Source of the DNA: Roseicella aerolata
Lineage (GTDB): Bacteria; Pseudomonadota; Alphaproteobacteria; Acetobacterales; Acetobacteraceae
Assembly: GCF_020523605.1 (NCBI RefSeq)
Contig: NZ_JAJAQI010000055.1
Coordinates: 1-32,337 of the forward strand
Direction of reading: 5' to 3'
DNA length: 32,337 bases
A program made the position numbers and the translations under genes. The notes beneath the pieces are model-generated. The model was not told the origin of the DNA. It made no database searches and worked only from the letters and a program-made list of their open reading frames with translations. Of the stretch, positions 14,908-23,086 are shown piece after piece. Position 1 is the stretch's first letter; each line of letters begins with the position of its first letter.

Positions 14908-15717
14908 ATGGGCAGCAATACGCCACCCGTTCCCGAAGTGGGCGACAAGGTTAGCTACGGCTACAAGCCAGCTGGGAGCGGTGAGCAGCCTACAAAGCCC
15001 ACGAAGGACGATAAGCCCGACTATCCCGCGAAGCCCGGGAAGGGCGACAAGGCGGACAAGGACGACAAGGGGCACAAGGACGAGAAGCCCACGAAGGACG
15101 AGAAGCCCGACTATCCCGCGAAGCCCGAGAAGGGCGACAAGGCGGACAAGGACGACAAGGGGCACAAGGACGAGAAGCCCACGAAGGACGATAAGCCCGA
15201 CTATCCCGCGAAGCCCGAGAAGGGCGACGAGACGGACAAGGACGACAAGGGGCACAAGGACGAGAAGCCCACGAAGGACGATAAGCCCGACTATCCCGCG
15301 AAGCCCGAGAAGGACGACAAGGACGAGTATCCCGCGAAGCCCGAGCAGCCTGCGAAGGACGACAAGGGCGAGAAAGACCTCCACGGCGGGAAGGACCAGC
15401 ACGACGGCCATCCGGTGAAGGTCGTGCACGACAAGCCGGGTGACCAGTACTACTTTGCCGATAGCAAGGACGAGAAATTCGTCTTCAGCGGCAAGTCCGG
15501 TGGTGACGACACCATCAAGGGTTTCGATGACAAGCACGACACCATTAAAATCGAAAACGATTATAAATTCGAGATCGACAACAACGGCAAGTACGACGGC
15601 GACGTCGTCATCACTTGGGGCAAGGATAACATGATAACGCTCAAAGGCGTCGAGCAGATCGACGAGAGCGTCGTCAAGGAGTTCGACCAACACCAGTCGG
15701 ATTATCTGTGGGCCTGA
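14908..15717 (+). CDS. Lys/Asp-rich tandem-repeat protein with RTX-like C-terminal domain
   Basis: A 269-residue highly charged protein. Residues about 30-138 are three 30-residue repeats plus a partial fourth, built from KPTKDDKPDYPAKPEKGDK and DKDDKGHKDE. Then come a linker rich in Asp, Lys and His, and a C-terminal part (about residues 185-269) with FSGKSGGDDTIKGFDDKHDT and WGKDNMITLKGVEQID, which resembles the last turns of RTX-type calcium-binding proteins. No N-terminal signal is visible; RTX proteins leave by type I secretion using a C-terminal signal. The start at 14908 follows GAGGAG by five nt. The 3' half of the gene is less GC-rich than the island, with codons such as AAA and ATT, hinting at separate origin. 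Function unknown; a surface or extracellular ion-binding protein is inferred. Confidence 0.8.
   Translation: MGSNTPPVPEVGDKVSYGYKPAGSGEQPTKPTKDDKPDYPAKPGKGDKADKDDKGHKDEKPTKDEKPDYPAKPEKGDKADKDDKGHKDEKPTKDDKPDYPAKPEKGDETDKDDKGHKDEKPTKDDKPDYPAKPEKDDKDEYPAKPEQPAKDDKGEKDLHGGKDQHDGHPVKVVHDKPGDQYYFADSKDEKFVFSGKSGGDDTIKGFDDKHDTIKIENDYKFEIDNNGKYDGDVVITWGKDNMITLKGVEQIDESVVKEFDQHQSDYLWA
14995..15320 (+). repeat. 90-bp in-frame tandem repeats
   Basis: Three near-identical 90-bp units start at 14995, 15085 and 15175, with a partial unit from 15265. Each encodes 30 residues. Differences are few (for example AAGCCCGGG for AAGCCCGAG and GAGACG for AAGGCG), so the array expanded recently or is kept uniform by recombination. 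Copy number may vary between strains. Confidence 0.92.
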
Positions 15718-15765
15718 TCCCGCAGGCTCAGACCCTCCGCAGGTTTCCGGACGGGTTCTGATACA

Positions 15766-15792
15766 GGGCGAGGCATCGGTGATGCCTCGCCC
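15766..15792 (+). terminator. strong hairpin after the repeat-protein gene
   Basis: A perfect 12-bp stem (GGGCGAGGCATC with its complement) and a 3-nt loop, 49 bp after the stop codon. There is no T-run, but the position and strength fit a terminator or mRNA 3' end. Confidence 0.65.
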
Positions 15793-16109
15793 CCACCGGC
15801 AGGCTGCCGAAAGGATCCGGTTCAGCGCTTGCCGACCGTCGGGCCTCGGCACGCTCCGGCCATCCCAGCCCTTGTCGCCATTCGCGTTGCCCATTCGCGC
15901 ATGACGGGGATGGCGGGAGCAGCGCTCTTGTCGGCACCCCGCCATCGGCTACCTGCCTGGCCCGAAGCCGCGCCGCTGGCCCTCACCCATGAGGGCCGGG
16001 CCCGGCCGGAATGACGGCCTCGGCGACCTTCCCGTGGCGTCACAGCCGCGAGGCACGCCTCGGCCAGGGGTGAACCCGACGTGGCATCGGTGCAGAGCGC
16101 CTACAAGGC
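15793..16109. other. intergenic region without a visible gene
   Basis: Short open frames exist on both strands but show no domain, signal peptide or ribosome-site support. The minus-strand frame of the degenerate small gene at 16110-16256 could continue into this region if its lost base were restored. Confidence 0.4.
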
Positions 16110-16256
16110 GCGGGCGCGCGGCAGGCAAGGCGCGCAGCAGGTGCTCGGCGACCTTCGCCTGCCCCTCCTCCAGGGCCAGATCGAGCGCCGCCAGGACTGG
16201 TTCTCCGGGCTTGGAGGAGATGGGATTTCCACCTCTCCACGGACGCGGGCCGCCAT
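16110..16256 (-). pseudogene. frameshifted second copy of the small helical gene
   Basis: Minus-strand sequence aligns with the gene at 13498-13695. EIPSPPSPENQ corresponds to EMPSPPSLEEQ, and after restoring one lost base the frame reads LAALDLALEEGQAKVAEHLL, matching LAALEQALAEGRSDAAEHLL. The ribosome-site-linked ATG of the intact copy is ATC here, and the only upstream ATG (16256) lies one base after the -10 hexamer, so it would not be on the transcript. Start loss plus frameshift make this a pseudogene, although its CueR-type promoter is preserved. Confidence 0.72.
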
Positions 16257-16257
16257 G

Positions 16258-16288
16258 ATCCTGCGCCCCTCCGCCGTGGGAAGGTCAA
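16258..16288 (-). promoter_or_regulatory. CueR/MerR-type promoter of the decayed small gene
   Basis: On the minus strand TTGACC (16288-16283), a 19-nt spacer with CCTTCCCACGGCGGAGGGG, then CAGGAT (16263-16258). It is the duplicate of the site at 13728-13758 and is still well preserved although the gene below it is broken. Confidence 0.65.
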
Positions 16289-16361
16289 GCGCCCGCGCAT
16301 CGCACGGCTCGTGAGCGCCTGCCCCAGGCGGGCGCGGCGCCGCGCCGTCCACGGGGGCGTT

Positions 16362-16377
16362 CATACTTTGAAATGCT
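16362..16377 (+). repeat. AT-rich island motif, copy 3 of 7
   Basis: CATACTTTGAAATGCT, differing from the copy at 13785 by one base. It lies between the decayed small gene (minus) and the glucoamylase gene (plus), in the same relative place as in the first copy of the region. Confidence 0.55.
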
Positions 16378-16491
16378 GGATCCTCGGCTTCGACTTGGCG
16401 GTCGGGGGTTCCTCGTGGGCAGAGTTCCGCACCTGTCTGCGGCCGCCCAACCCCGGGCGGCGGCGGACGGCAGCAAGGGAGGCGCACCGTG

Positions 16492-18831
16492 ATGACCGAC
16501 ACCGTGGAAGCGCCCGGCGCCCCGGGCATCCCGCCGACCTGGACCAGCAGCGACAAGGACATGGTCGGGACGAGCCTCGGCCCGGCGCGCCTGTGGTTCA
16601 CGGTGGGCCACGGCATCGTCAACGAGGTCTACTGGCCGCGGGTGGACATCCCGCAGATCCGCGACCTCGGCTTCATCGTCGCCGACGGCCGGGGCTTCCG
16701 GAGCGAGGTGAAGCGCGGCCTCGACTACGCAATCACCACGCCCGGGCCGGGCATCCCGGCGGTGCAGGTCCTGCACCGGCACAGCCGCTTCGAGCTCGCG
16801 CTGCGCATCGCGCCGGACCCGGACAGGGATGTCCTGCTCATCGAGGTTGAGCTCACCGGCGACGGCGACCTGGCACCCTACGCGCTGCTCGCGCCGCACC
16901 TCGGCGGCACCGGCCGGGGCAACCGGGCCGAGGTCTTCACCAACCGCGGCCGGGTGGTCCTCTGCGCCGAGCAGGGCCCCTTCGCCCTGGCCCTCGCGGC
17001 GGCCGACCCCGGCCAGCGGGACGCGTGGCGCATGGCGGGCGCTGGCTACGTCGGGGCGAGCGACGGCTGGCAGGACTTCGCCCGCAACGGCGCGATGACC
17101 TGGACCTACGACCGCGCCGGACCGGGCAATGTCGCGCTCATGGGCAGGCTGCGGCGCCGCTCCGTGCTGGCCCTCGGCTTCGGCAGCGGCCAGGAGGCGG
17201 CGGCGACGCTCGCCATCTCGGCCCTGGTCCAGCCCTTCGAGGCGGTCTGGCGCGAGCAGGTGCGCGCCTGGCAGGCCTGGCACACCGAGAAGGCCCACGC
17301 CAAGGGCCTCCCGGGCGAGTTCCACGAGCAGGTCCATCTCTCGGCGATGGTGCTCAAGGCGCACCAGGACAAGACCTATCCCGGCGCCATGGTGGCCAGC
17401 CTCAGCATCCCCTGGGGCAACTCCACGGACGACATCGGCGGCTACCACCTGGTCTGGCCGCGCGACCTCGTGGAGAGCGCAGGCGCCCTCCTGGAGCTCG
17501 GGGCGGAGGAGGAGGCGCGGGACATCATCCGCTACCTGATCGCGACGCAGCTCGAGGACGGCCGCTGGGCGCAGAACCAATGGCTCGGCGGCACGCCCCG
17601 CTGGAGCGGCATCCAGCTCGACGAGGTGGCCTTCCCCGTCCTGCTCGCCGCGGCGCTCGCCGAGCACGAGGCGTTCGGCGGCATCGAGGCGCGCGACATG
17701 GTGCGCCGGGCGCTGGCCTTCATCGTGCGGCAGGGACCCGCGACCGACCAGGACCGCTGGGAGGAGACGGACGGGATCAACACCTTCACCCTGGCCGTCG
17801 CGATCGCGGCGCTGGTCTGCGGCGCCGGGTTCCTGGAGGAGTCCGAGCGGGGCGACGTCCTCCTGCTGGCCGACGACTGGAACGCGCACATCGAGGAGTG
17901 GTGCGCGGTCGAGGGCACGAGGCTGTCGCGCACGCACGGGGTCGGCGCCCACTACGTCCGGGTCGCGCCCGCCCGTGTCGTCTCCGACCGGGCGGCGCTC
18001 CAGGGCGTCGTGCCCCTGAGGAACCGCGACCGCGACCCGGGGCTGCCAGCGGCGGAGCAGGTCTCGACCGACTTCCTGCAGCTCGTGCGTTTCGGGCTCC
18101 GGCAGCCGGACGATCCGGTGGTGCGGAACAGCGTCGCGCTCGCGGACGCGCTGCTCCGCGCCGAGACGCCGGGCGGGCCGCTCTGGCGCCGGTACGTCGG
18201 CGACGGCTATGGCGAGCACCCGGACGGGCGGCCATACGACGGGACCGGCCAGGGGCGGCCCTGGCCGCTGCTGGCCGGGGAGCGCGGCCACTACGCGCTC
18301 CTCGCCCACGAGGACGCCGAGCCCTACCTCCGCACCATGGCCGCCGTCAGCGGCCGGTTGGGCCTCATCCCGGAGCAGGTGTGGGACGGCGACCCGCGGC
18401 CGCGCGAGGGCCTCCATCCCGGCCGCCCCTCCGGCTCGGCGATGCCGCTGGTCTGGGCTCACGCCGAGTTCGTCAAGCTGGCCGTCAGCCTGCGGGAGGG
18501 GCGCCCGGTGGACAGGCCGGAGGCGGTGTGGCTGCGCTACGCGGGGCGCAGGCCGCGTCCGACCAGCGCCCACTGGTCGCCGCGCATGCCCGTGGCGACG
18601 ATCCGGGCGGGGCAGTCCCTGCGGGTCCTGCACGAGGCGCCCGCGGCGCTGCGATGGGGCACCGACGGCTGGCGCGAGACGTCGGAGACGCCGACCACGC
18701 CGGGCCTCCTCGGCCTCCATGTCGCCGACCTGCCAACCGGAGGGCTGCGCCCCGGCCAGGTCGTCAACTTCGCCTCCAGCGCCTGGCCCGGGCGGGAATG
18801 CGCCGTCGCTGTCGTGGAGGCGGAGGCCTGA
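16492..18831 (+). CDS. GH15 glucoamylase-type glycoside hydrolase
   Basis: A 779-residue protein of the bacterial glucoamylase/glucodextranase type, which removes glucose from the non-reducing ends of alpha-glucans. An N-terminal beta-sandwich (about residues 1-270, starting WTSSDKDMVGTSLG) precedes the (alpha/alpha)6 catalytic domain with IPWGNSTDDIGGYHLVWPRD, DGRWAQNQWLGG, RWEETDGIN (Glu424/425, general acid region) and GLIPEQVWDGD (Glu628, likely base). A further landmark is GSAMPLVWAHAEFVKLA. No signal peptide is seen, so it probably acts in the cytoplasm on glycogen or stored glucans. GGGAGG lies before both GTG 16489 and ATG 16492; either may start it. It is the only clear carbon-metabolism gene inside the island, and its upstream DNA is a duplicate of a copper-type regulatory region, so copper-linked control is conceivable. 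Confidence 0.92.
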   Translation: MTDTVEAPGAPGIPPTWTSSDKDMVGTSLGPARLWFTVGHGIVNEVYWPRVDIPQIRDLGFIVADGRGFRSEVKRGLDYAITTPGPGIPAVQVLHRHSRFELALRIAPDPDRDVLLIEVELTGDGDLAPYALLAPHLGGTGRGNRAEVFTNRGRVVLCAEQGPFALALAAADPGQRDAWRMAGAGYVGASDGWQDFARNGAMTWTYDRAGPGNVALMGRLRRRSVLALGFGSGQEAAATLAISALVQPFEAVWREQVRAWQAWHTEKAHAKGLPGEFHEQVHLSAMVLKAHQDKTYPGAMVASLSIPWGNSTDDIGGYHLVWPRDLVESAGALLELGAEEEARDIIRYLIATQLEDGRWAQNQWLGGTPRWSGIQLDEVAFPVLLAAALAEHEAFGGIEARDMVRRALAFIVRQGPATDQDRWEETDGINTFTLAVAIAALVCGAGFLEESERGDVLLLADDWNAHIEEWCAVEGTRLSRTHGVGAHYVRVAPARVVSDRAALQGVVPLRNRDRDPGLPAAEQVSTDFLQLVRFGLRQPDDPVVRNSVALADALLRAETPGGPLWRRYVGDGYGEHPDGRPYDGTGQGRPWPLLAGERGHYALLAHEDAEPYLRTMAAVSGRLGLIPEQVWDGDPRPREGLHPGRPSGSAMPLVWAHAEFVKLAVSLREGRPVDRPEAVWLRYAGRRPRPTSAHWSPRMPVATIRAGQSLRVLHEAPAALRWGTDGWRETSETPTTPGLLGLHVADLPTGGLRPGQVVNFASSAWPGRECAVAVVEAEA

Positions 18832-18966
18832 CACGGGGCAAGGCGCCCGCCACGCCACGACCATGGGTGCGACCGCCAAGACCCACGTCCTTTCCTTGCT
18901 GCCCTCGCTCGTGCAGCCAGGTCGGGATCAGGGCCGAGCGGTTTTGGTTCGGCGGAGCCAGCCCAC

Positions 18967-19272
18967 TCAGCAGCCGCACCCGCAGCCTCCGGCTTTCGGC
19001 CCGTTCCCGGCCGCCCCGCCCTGCCCCAGGGCAGCGCGGTATCCGGCGCCCTCGACGGCAGCCAGCAGGTCCTCCGGCCGCGCGTCGCCCTGGACCATGG
19101 CTCGCCCTACCCCGAGGTCGACCTCGACGCTGACGACGCCCGGAACCCGCGCAAGCGCCCGGTGGACGGCGTTGGCGCAGGACCCGCAGGTCATGCCGCC
19201 GATGGAGGTGGTGGTGCAGCCCCTGCCCTGGCCGGACAGAACGACGCGCTCGGATGCCGTGGCTTCGGACAT
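18967..19272 (-). CDS. copZ: CopZ-like copper chaperone (heavy-metal-associated domain)
   Basis: A 101-residue cytoplasmic protein. One HMA domain spans about residues 22-88, with the Cu(I) site GMTCGSC (Cys29, Cys32), then VHRALARVPGVVSVEVDLG and LLAAVEGAGYRA. It is longer than a classic CopZ (about 70 residues): 20 residues precede the domain and a Cys-rich tail (GGCGCGC, three Cys) follows, giving an extra possible Cu(I) site. AGGAGA six nt upstream fixes the start at 19272. A CueR-type promoter lies directly upstream with a leader of about 21 nt. It probably carries Cu(I) to the two ATPases encoded in this island. Confidence 0.9.
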   Translation of the reverse strand: MSEATASERVVLSGQGRGCTTTSIGGMTCGSCANAVHRALARVPGVVSVEVDLGVGRAMVQGDARPEDLLAAVEGAGYRAALGQGGAAGNGPKAGGCGCGC

Positions 19273-19299
19273 TTCCGGTCTCCTGATGTGGACGCGGCT

Positions 19300-19330
19300 G
19301 AGGTGGGATGTTCCCACGTGGGAGGGTCAA
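19300..19330 (-). promoter_or_regulatory. CueR/MerR-type promoter of the copZ-like gene
   Basis: On the minus strand TTGACC (19330-19325), a 19-nt spacer with CTCCCACGTGGGA, then CACCTC (19305-19300). The central dyad TCCCACGTGGGA is perfect. The predicted start is near 19293, about 21 nt ahead of the ATG. Confidence 0.72.
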
Positions 19331-19421
19331 CCCCGACGCCATCCTTTTCCGGCATAGCCGCACGGATTGGGGCGGCGGGTCCCGATTGGGCATCCCGCCG
19401 CCCCACGTCGGCCTCCCGGCG

Positions 19422-19754
19422 TCAGGCCGCCATCTTCCGACAGGAATCAGCGCACCGGCGGCATGCCTGCACGCACTCCTCCATGCCGCCGACCTGCTCG
19501 CAGGAGCGCGCACACTCCTCGCAGATCTCCGCGCACTCGCGGCATGTGTGTTTGTGGTGGTGCGTGCCGATGAGCATGAAGTTGGCCGCGGTCTGGCAGA
19601 TCTCGGCGCAGGCCAGCATGAGCTTGAAGTGCTGCGGCTCGACGTGCTTCCCGCCCTGCTGCAGGCAATGGTTCATGGCCATGCTCAGGCAGGTGCCGTG
19701 GCAGCGCAGGCATTCCTCGATGCACGACTGCATCTCGGGTGACAGGTTCTGCAT
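19422..19754 (-). CDS. Csp3-like cytosolic copper storage protein
   Basis: A 110-residue protein with 16 Cys, many spaced CxxxC along helices (CIEECLRCHGTC, CRECAEICEECARSC, CVQACRRCADSC). This is the pattern of the four-helix-bundle copper storage proteins Csp1/Csp3 (formerly DUF326-type), which fill their core with many Cu(I) ions. There is no Tat or Sec signal, so it should be cytosolic like Csp3. His-rich loop GTHHHKHTC may guard the bundle mouth. GGAG seven nt upstream supports the start at 19754. It lies downstream of, and in the same direction as, the second ATPase and upstream of the copZ-like gene. No CueR-type box was found directly before it. Confidence 0.9.
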   Translation of the reverse strand: MQNLSPEMQSCIEECLRCHGTCLSMAMNHCLQQGGKHVEPQHFKLMLACAEICQTAANFMLIGTHHHKHTCRECAEICEECARSCEQVGGMEECVQACRRCADSCRKMAA

Positions 19755-19896
19755 TCCTGGTCTCCGTTCTGATGGCGCCAATGGCTGACGGGCGGCGGAA
19801 GTGGCGCCGCTGCTCCCGTGCCCATCGGTTGCGGCTGCACCCGTTCAGGCGCGGCCGTCCGGGTTGCCCCAGAATGGGGCCGCCGGGCGTCTCAGG

Positions 19897-20277
19897 TCAG
19901 ATGCGGGGTGGGGGAAGCGCCGGGCTGGCGCAGATGCCCACGACGGCGGAAGCCGGGCCGGGCGTGAAGGCTACCGTGGTGGCCAGCAGCGGGCCGCGGA
20001 ATGCGGTCGCTGGCAGGACGGCCACGGCGGTGCCGCAAAGGCCGGGTCCGCAGTTGCACGGCATGGCACGGTGCTGGCGGCAGGGAGCGTCTGTCGCTGC
20101 CTTGCCGGAAACCCCAGCGGTGGTGGGCGCCGCGTGGCCTGCCACATGATGCACTTCGGTCTGGGAGACGGTCGTGGCGGGGAGCGGCCCGGCGCTAGCG
20201 GTGACACCAAGCGCGGCACGGGCCAGCAGGAACACCCCCGCCAGCAACAACCGGATCAGACCGGCCGCCCTGCCCAT
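19897..20277 (-). CDS. small secreted Cys-containing protein of unknown function
   Basis: A 126-residue protein with a signal peptide (AAGLIRLLLAGVFLLARAAL). The mature part has a His patch (VHHVAGH), then PCRQHRAMPCNCGPGLCGTA with four Cys, a hydrophobic stretch (AVAVLPATAF) and a Pro-rich end. Its layout (signal, Cys cluster, LP-rich segment, Pro-rich tail) resembles the protein at 7504-7908 in the first copper operon. GGAGGG lies nine nt before the ATG at 20277. No domain is recognised. Periplasmic metal binding is inferred from the Cys/His content and from the flanking copper ATPase and storage-protein genes. Confidence 0.65.
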   Translation of the reverse strand: MGRAAGLIRLLLAGVFLLARAALGVTASAGPLPATTVSQTEVHHVAGHAAPTTAGVSGKAATDAPCRQHRAMPCNCGPGLCGTAVAVLPATAFRGPLLATTVAFTPGPASAVVGICASPALPPPRI

Positions 20278-20464
20278 CTGCCGCAGCCCTCCATGCCTGG
20301 AGACGATCTAGAACGTGCGGCAGGGCAGACGTTCCCGGCGGCGCGTAACCTCTCCGAGAACTCAGCAGTGCGGTGCCGGGCCGATCTCGAAGCGCTCGCG
20401 AGCTTGCTCGGAATGGCGAGCGCAGAGGGGTGCCGCCCGGAACGGCACCGCCACCGTGCGAAGC

Positions 20465-22876
20465 CTAGAGTCGCACCGCCCGCAGGCGGAGCGAGTTGGC
20501 GATGACCGAGACCGAGCTCAGCGCCATCGCCAGGGCCGCAACGACCGGGCTGAGCAGGATGCCGAGGAACGGGTAGAGCACGCCAGCGGCAATGGGCACG
20601 CCCAGCGCATTGTAGATGAACGCGAAGAACAGGTTCTGGCGGATGTTCCGCATCGTTGCGCGCGACAGGTGCCGCGCCCGGGCGATGCCCGCGAGGTCAC
20701 CCTTCACCAGCGTCACGCCCGCGCTCTGCATGGCGACGTCCGTGCCGGTGCCCATGGCGATGCCGACGTCGGCCTCGGCCAGCGCCGGGGCGTCGTTCAC
20801 CCCGTCGCCCGCCATGGCGACGACCTTCCCCTTGGCGCGGAGTTCCCGGACGATGCGGTGCTTGTCCTCGGGCAGCACGTCACCCTGGAACTCATCGATC
20901 CCCAGCTTCCGCGCCACCGCCTCGGCCGTCGTGCGGTTGTCGCCGGTCAGCATGACGATGTGAACGCCGTCGGCGCGCAGGCTTGCCAAGGCAGCGGGCG
21001 TCGTCTCCTTAATGGGGTCGGCGACCGCGACCACGCCACCAGGCTTGCCGTCCACGGCCAGGAACAGCGCGGTGCCGCCCTCACGCCGCAACTCATCCGC
21101 CTTGGCCGCCAGCAGGCCCAGGTCCACTCCAAGTTCCTGCATCAGCCGCGCGTTCCCCAGCGCGACCCGGCGGCCGTCCACCGTGCCGGTCACGCCCTTG
21201 CCGGTGACGGAGGCGAAGTCGGCGGGCTCCCGCATCTCGACCCCGCGCTCGCGCGCCGCGGCGACGATGGCGGCGGCCAGCGGGTGCTCGCTCGACCGCT
21301 CCAGGCTGGCCGCGAGCGGCATTACCTCGGCCTCGGTCAGCCCCGGCGCCGGGACCACGGCCACGACCTTGGGCTTGCCCTCGGTCAGGGTGCCGGTCTT
21401 ATCCACCACCAGCGTGTCCACCTTCTCCATGTGCTCGAGCGCCTCGGCGTTCTTGATGAGCACCCCTGCGCCCGCGCCCTTGCCGACGCCGACCATGATC
21501 GACATCGGGGTGGCTAGCCCCAGCGCGCAGGGGCAAGCGATGATGAGGACCGACACCGCCGCGATCAGCCCGTAGGAGAGTGCCGGGCTCGGCCCCCAGA
21601 TAGCCCAGGCGACGAAGGCCAGCAGTGCGATGACGATGACCGCCGGGACGAAGTAACCGGACACGATGTCGGCCATGCGCTGGATGGGCGCCCGGCTGCG
21701 CTGCGCCTCGGCGACCATCGCCACGATGCGCGACAGCATGGTGTCGGAACCCACCTTGTCCGCGCGCATGACGAGCGACCCGGTGCCGTTCACCGTGCCG
21801 CCGATGACCTTGGCGCCGGGCGCCTTCTCCACCGGCATGGACTCACCTGTGACCATGGACTCGTCCACGGCGCCGCTGCCCTCCAGCACTTCGCCGTCCA
21901 CCGGCACGCTCTCGCCCGGGCGGACGCGCAGCCGGTCGCCGACATGGACCTCGGCAAGGGTGATTTCCTCGTCCGACCCGTCCGGCCGGATGCGGCGGGC
22001 AGTCTTCGGTGCCATGTTCAGCAGGGCGCGGATGGCGCCGCCGGTCTGCTCGCGCGCCCGCAGCTCCAGCACCTGGCCGAGCAGCACGAGAACGGTGATG
22101 ACGGCCGCCGCCTCGAAGTAGACGGCCACCGTGCCATCCATGCCCCGGAAACCCTCGGGGAAGACGCCAGGAGCCAGGGTGGCGACGACGCTGTAGAGGT
22201 AGGCTGCGCCGGTCCCGAGCGCGATCAGGCTGAACATGTTGAGGCTGCGGTTCACCACCGACTGCCAGCCGCGGACGAAGAACGGCCAGCCCGCCCAGAG
22301 CACGACCGGCGTCCCGAGCAGGAACTGGATCCAGACCGACGTCCTGGGCGAGACGAGGTGATGGAGGTCGAGGCCGGGGATGTGGGCGCCCATCTCCAGG
22401 ACGAGGATGGGGAGGGTCAGCACGAGCCCGACCCAGAACCGCCGGGTCATGTCGGCGAGTTCCTCGTTGGGCGCGGCCTCGGCGGTGACCTCCAGCGGCT
22501 CCAGCGCCATGCCGCAGATGGGGCAGTTGCCCGGTCCCTGCTGCCGGATCTCCGGGTGCATCGGGCAGGTGTAGATAGCGGCCTTCTCAGCCGCCGTCGG
22601 CGCGGCCGCCTTCTCCGGCCTCAGGTACTTCCCAGGGTCGGCCTCGAACTTCGTCCGGCACCCGGCCGAGCAGAAGTGGAACGTGGTCCCGCCGTGCTCC
22701 AGCCGATGCTTCGAGGTCGCCGGGTCCACCTTCATGCCGCACACCGGGTCGGTGACCAGGGTCGCCTCGGCCACCGCCGCGTTCCCGTGGTCATGGTGAC
22801 CATGGCCGTGGTGGTGATCCGCCTGGGGATGATGTCCGTGCCTCTCGTGCCCGTGTCCGCTCTGCTGGCCACTCAT
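20465..22876 (-). CDS. copA: Cu(+)-exporting P1B-1-type ATPase with His-rich/YHS/HMBD N-terminus
   Basis: An 803-residue copper ATPase whose N-terminus differs from the one at 3065. A His-rich lead (residues 8-30, with [10 protein letters not shown]) is followed by a YHS domain ([17 protein letters not shown]; 43-85) and a heavy-metal-binding domain ([22 protein letters not shown]; 102-128), with no classic HMA domain. The membrane site is ACPCALG (Cys448, Cys450), the phosphorylated residue Asp492 lies in DKTGT, the hinge is [11 protein letters not shown], and the C-terminal YN and MALSS residues of Cu(I) pumps are present. GGAGG eight nt upstream fixes the start at 22876, and a CueR-type promoter lies about 60 bp upstream. 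Such YHS/HMBD ATPases may differ from single-HMA pumps in affinity or in passing copper to periplasmic proteins. Confidence 0.94.
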   Translation of the reverse strand: MSGQQSGHGHERHGHHPQADHHHGHGHHDHGNAAVAEATLVTDPVCGMKVDPATSKHRLEHGGTTFHFCSAGCRTKFEADPGKYLRPEKAAAPTAAEKAAIYTCPMHPEIRQQGPGNCPICGMALEPLEVTAEAAPNEELADMTRRFWVGLVLTLPILVLEMGAHIPGLDLHHLVSPRTSVWIQFLLGTPVVLWAGWPFFVRGWQSVVNRSLNMFSLIALGTGAAYLYSVVATLAPGVFPEGFRGMDGTVAVYFEAAAVITVLVLLGQVLELRAREQTGGAIRALLNMAPKTARRIRPDGSDEEITLAEVHVGDRLRVRPGESVPVDGEVLEGSGAVDESMVTGESMPVEKAPGAKVIGGTVNGTGSLVMRADKVGSDTMLSRIVAMVAEAQRSRAPIQRMADIVSGYFVPAVIVIALLAFVAWAIWGPSPALSYGLIAAVSVLIIACPCALGLATPMSIMVGVGKGAGAGVLIKNAEALEHMEKVDTLVVDKTGTLTEGKPKVVAVVPAPGLTEAEVMPLAASLERSSEHPLAAAIVAAARERGVEMREPADFASVTGKGVTGTVDGRRVALGNARLMQELGVDLGLLAAKADELRREGGTALFLAVDGKPGGVVAVADPIKETTPAALASLRADGVHIVMLTGDNRTTAEAVARKLGIDEFQGDVLPEDKHRIVRELRAKGKVVAMAGDGVNDAPALAEADVGIAMGTGTDVAMQSAGVTLVKGDLAGIARARHLSRATMRNIRQNLFFAFIYNALGVPIAAGVLYPFLGILLSPVVAALAMALSSVSVIANSLRLRAVRL

Positions 22877-22934
22877 GCCTGTCGCCTCCGGTTCGGCCCG
22901 CAACGCCGCAGGCCCGTCTGGGTGTCGGGGACCC

Positions 22935-22965
22935 AAGGTGGGGTTTCCAACGATGGGAAGGTCAA
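22935..22965 (-). promoter_or_regulatory. CueR/MerR-type promoter of the second copper ATPase
   Basis: On the minus strand TTGACC (22965-22960), a 19-nt spacer with CTTCCCATCGTTGGAAA, then CACCTT (22940-22935). This is the closest match in the window to CueR sites of other proteobacteria. The predicted start near 22928 leaves a leader of about 52 nt. Confidence 0.78.
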
Positions 22966-23086
22966 GCGCTGCTGCGGGATTGCCCGCTGCATCCCTCGGC
23001 AACCACGGCCGCGGCGCGACATCGCGGCGGGCTCCGCCGCATGACGTCCCGCGCTCGGGAAGGTGCAGGCGGCGACACCCAGCTGT

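Noticed and set aside
14995-15320. Regular repeats considered as a CRISPR array
   Set aside because: The units are contiguous 90-bp in-frame repeats without unique spacers and encode a repeated peptide.
16285-18879. An 864-codon minus-strand open frame opposite the glucoamylase gene
   Set aside because: It is an antisense shadow of a clearly conserved GH15 gene, with no recognisable domain or ribosome site.
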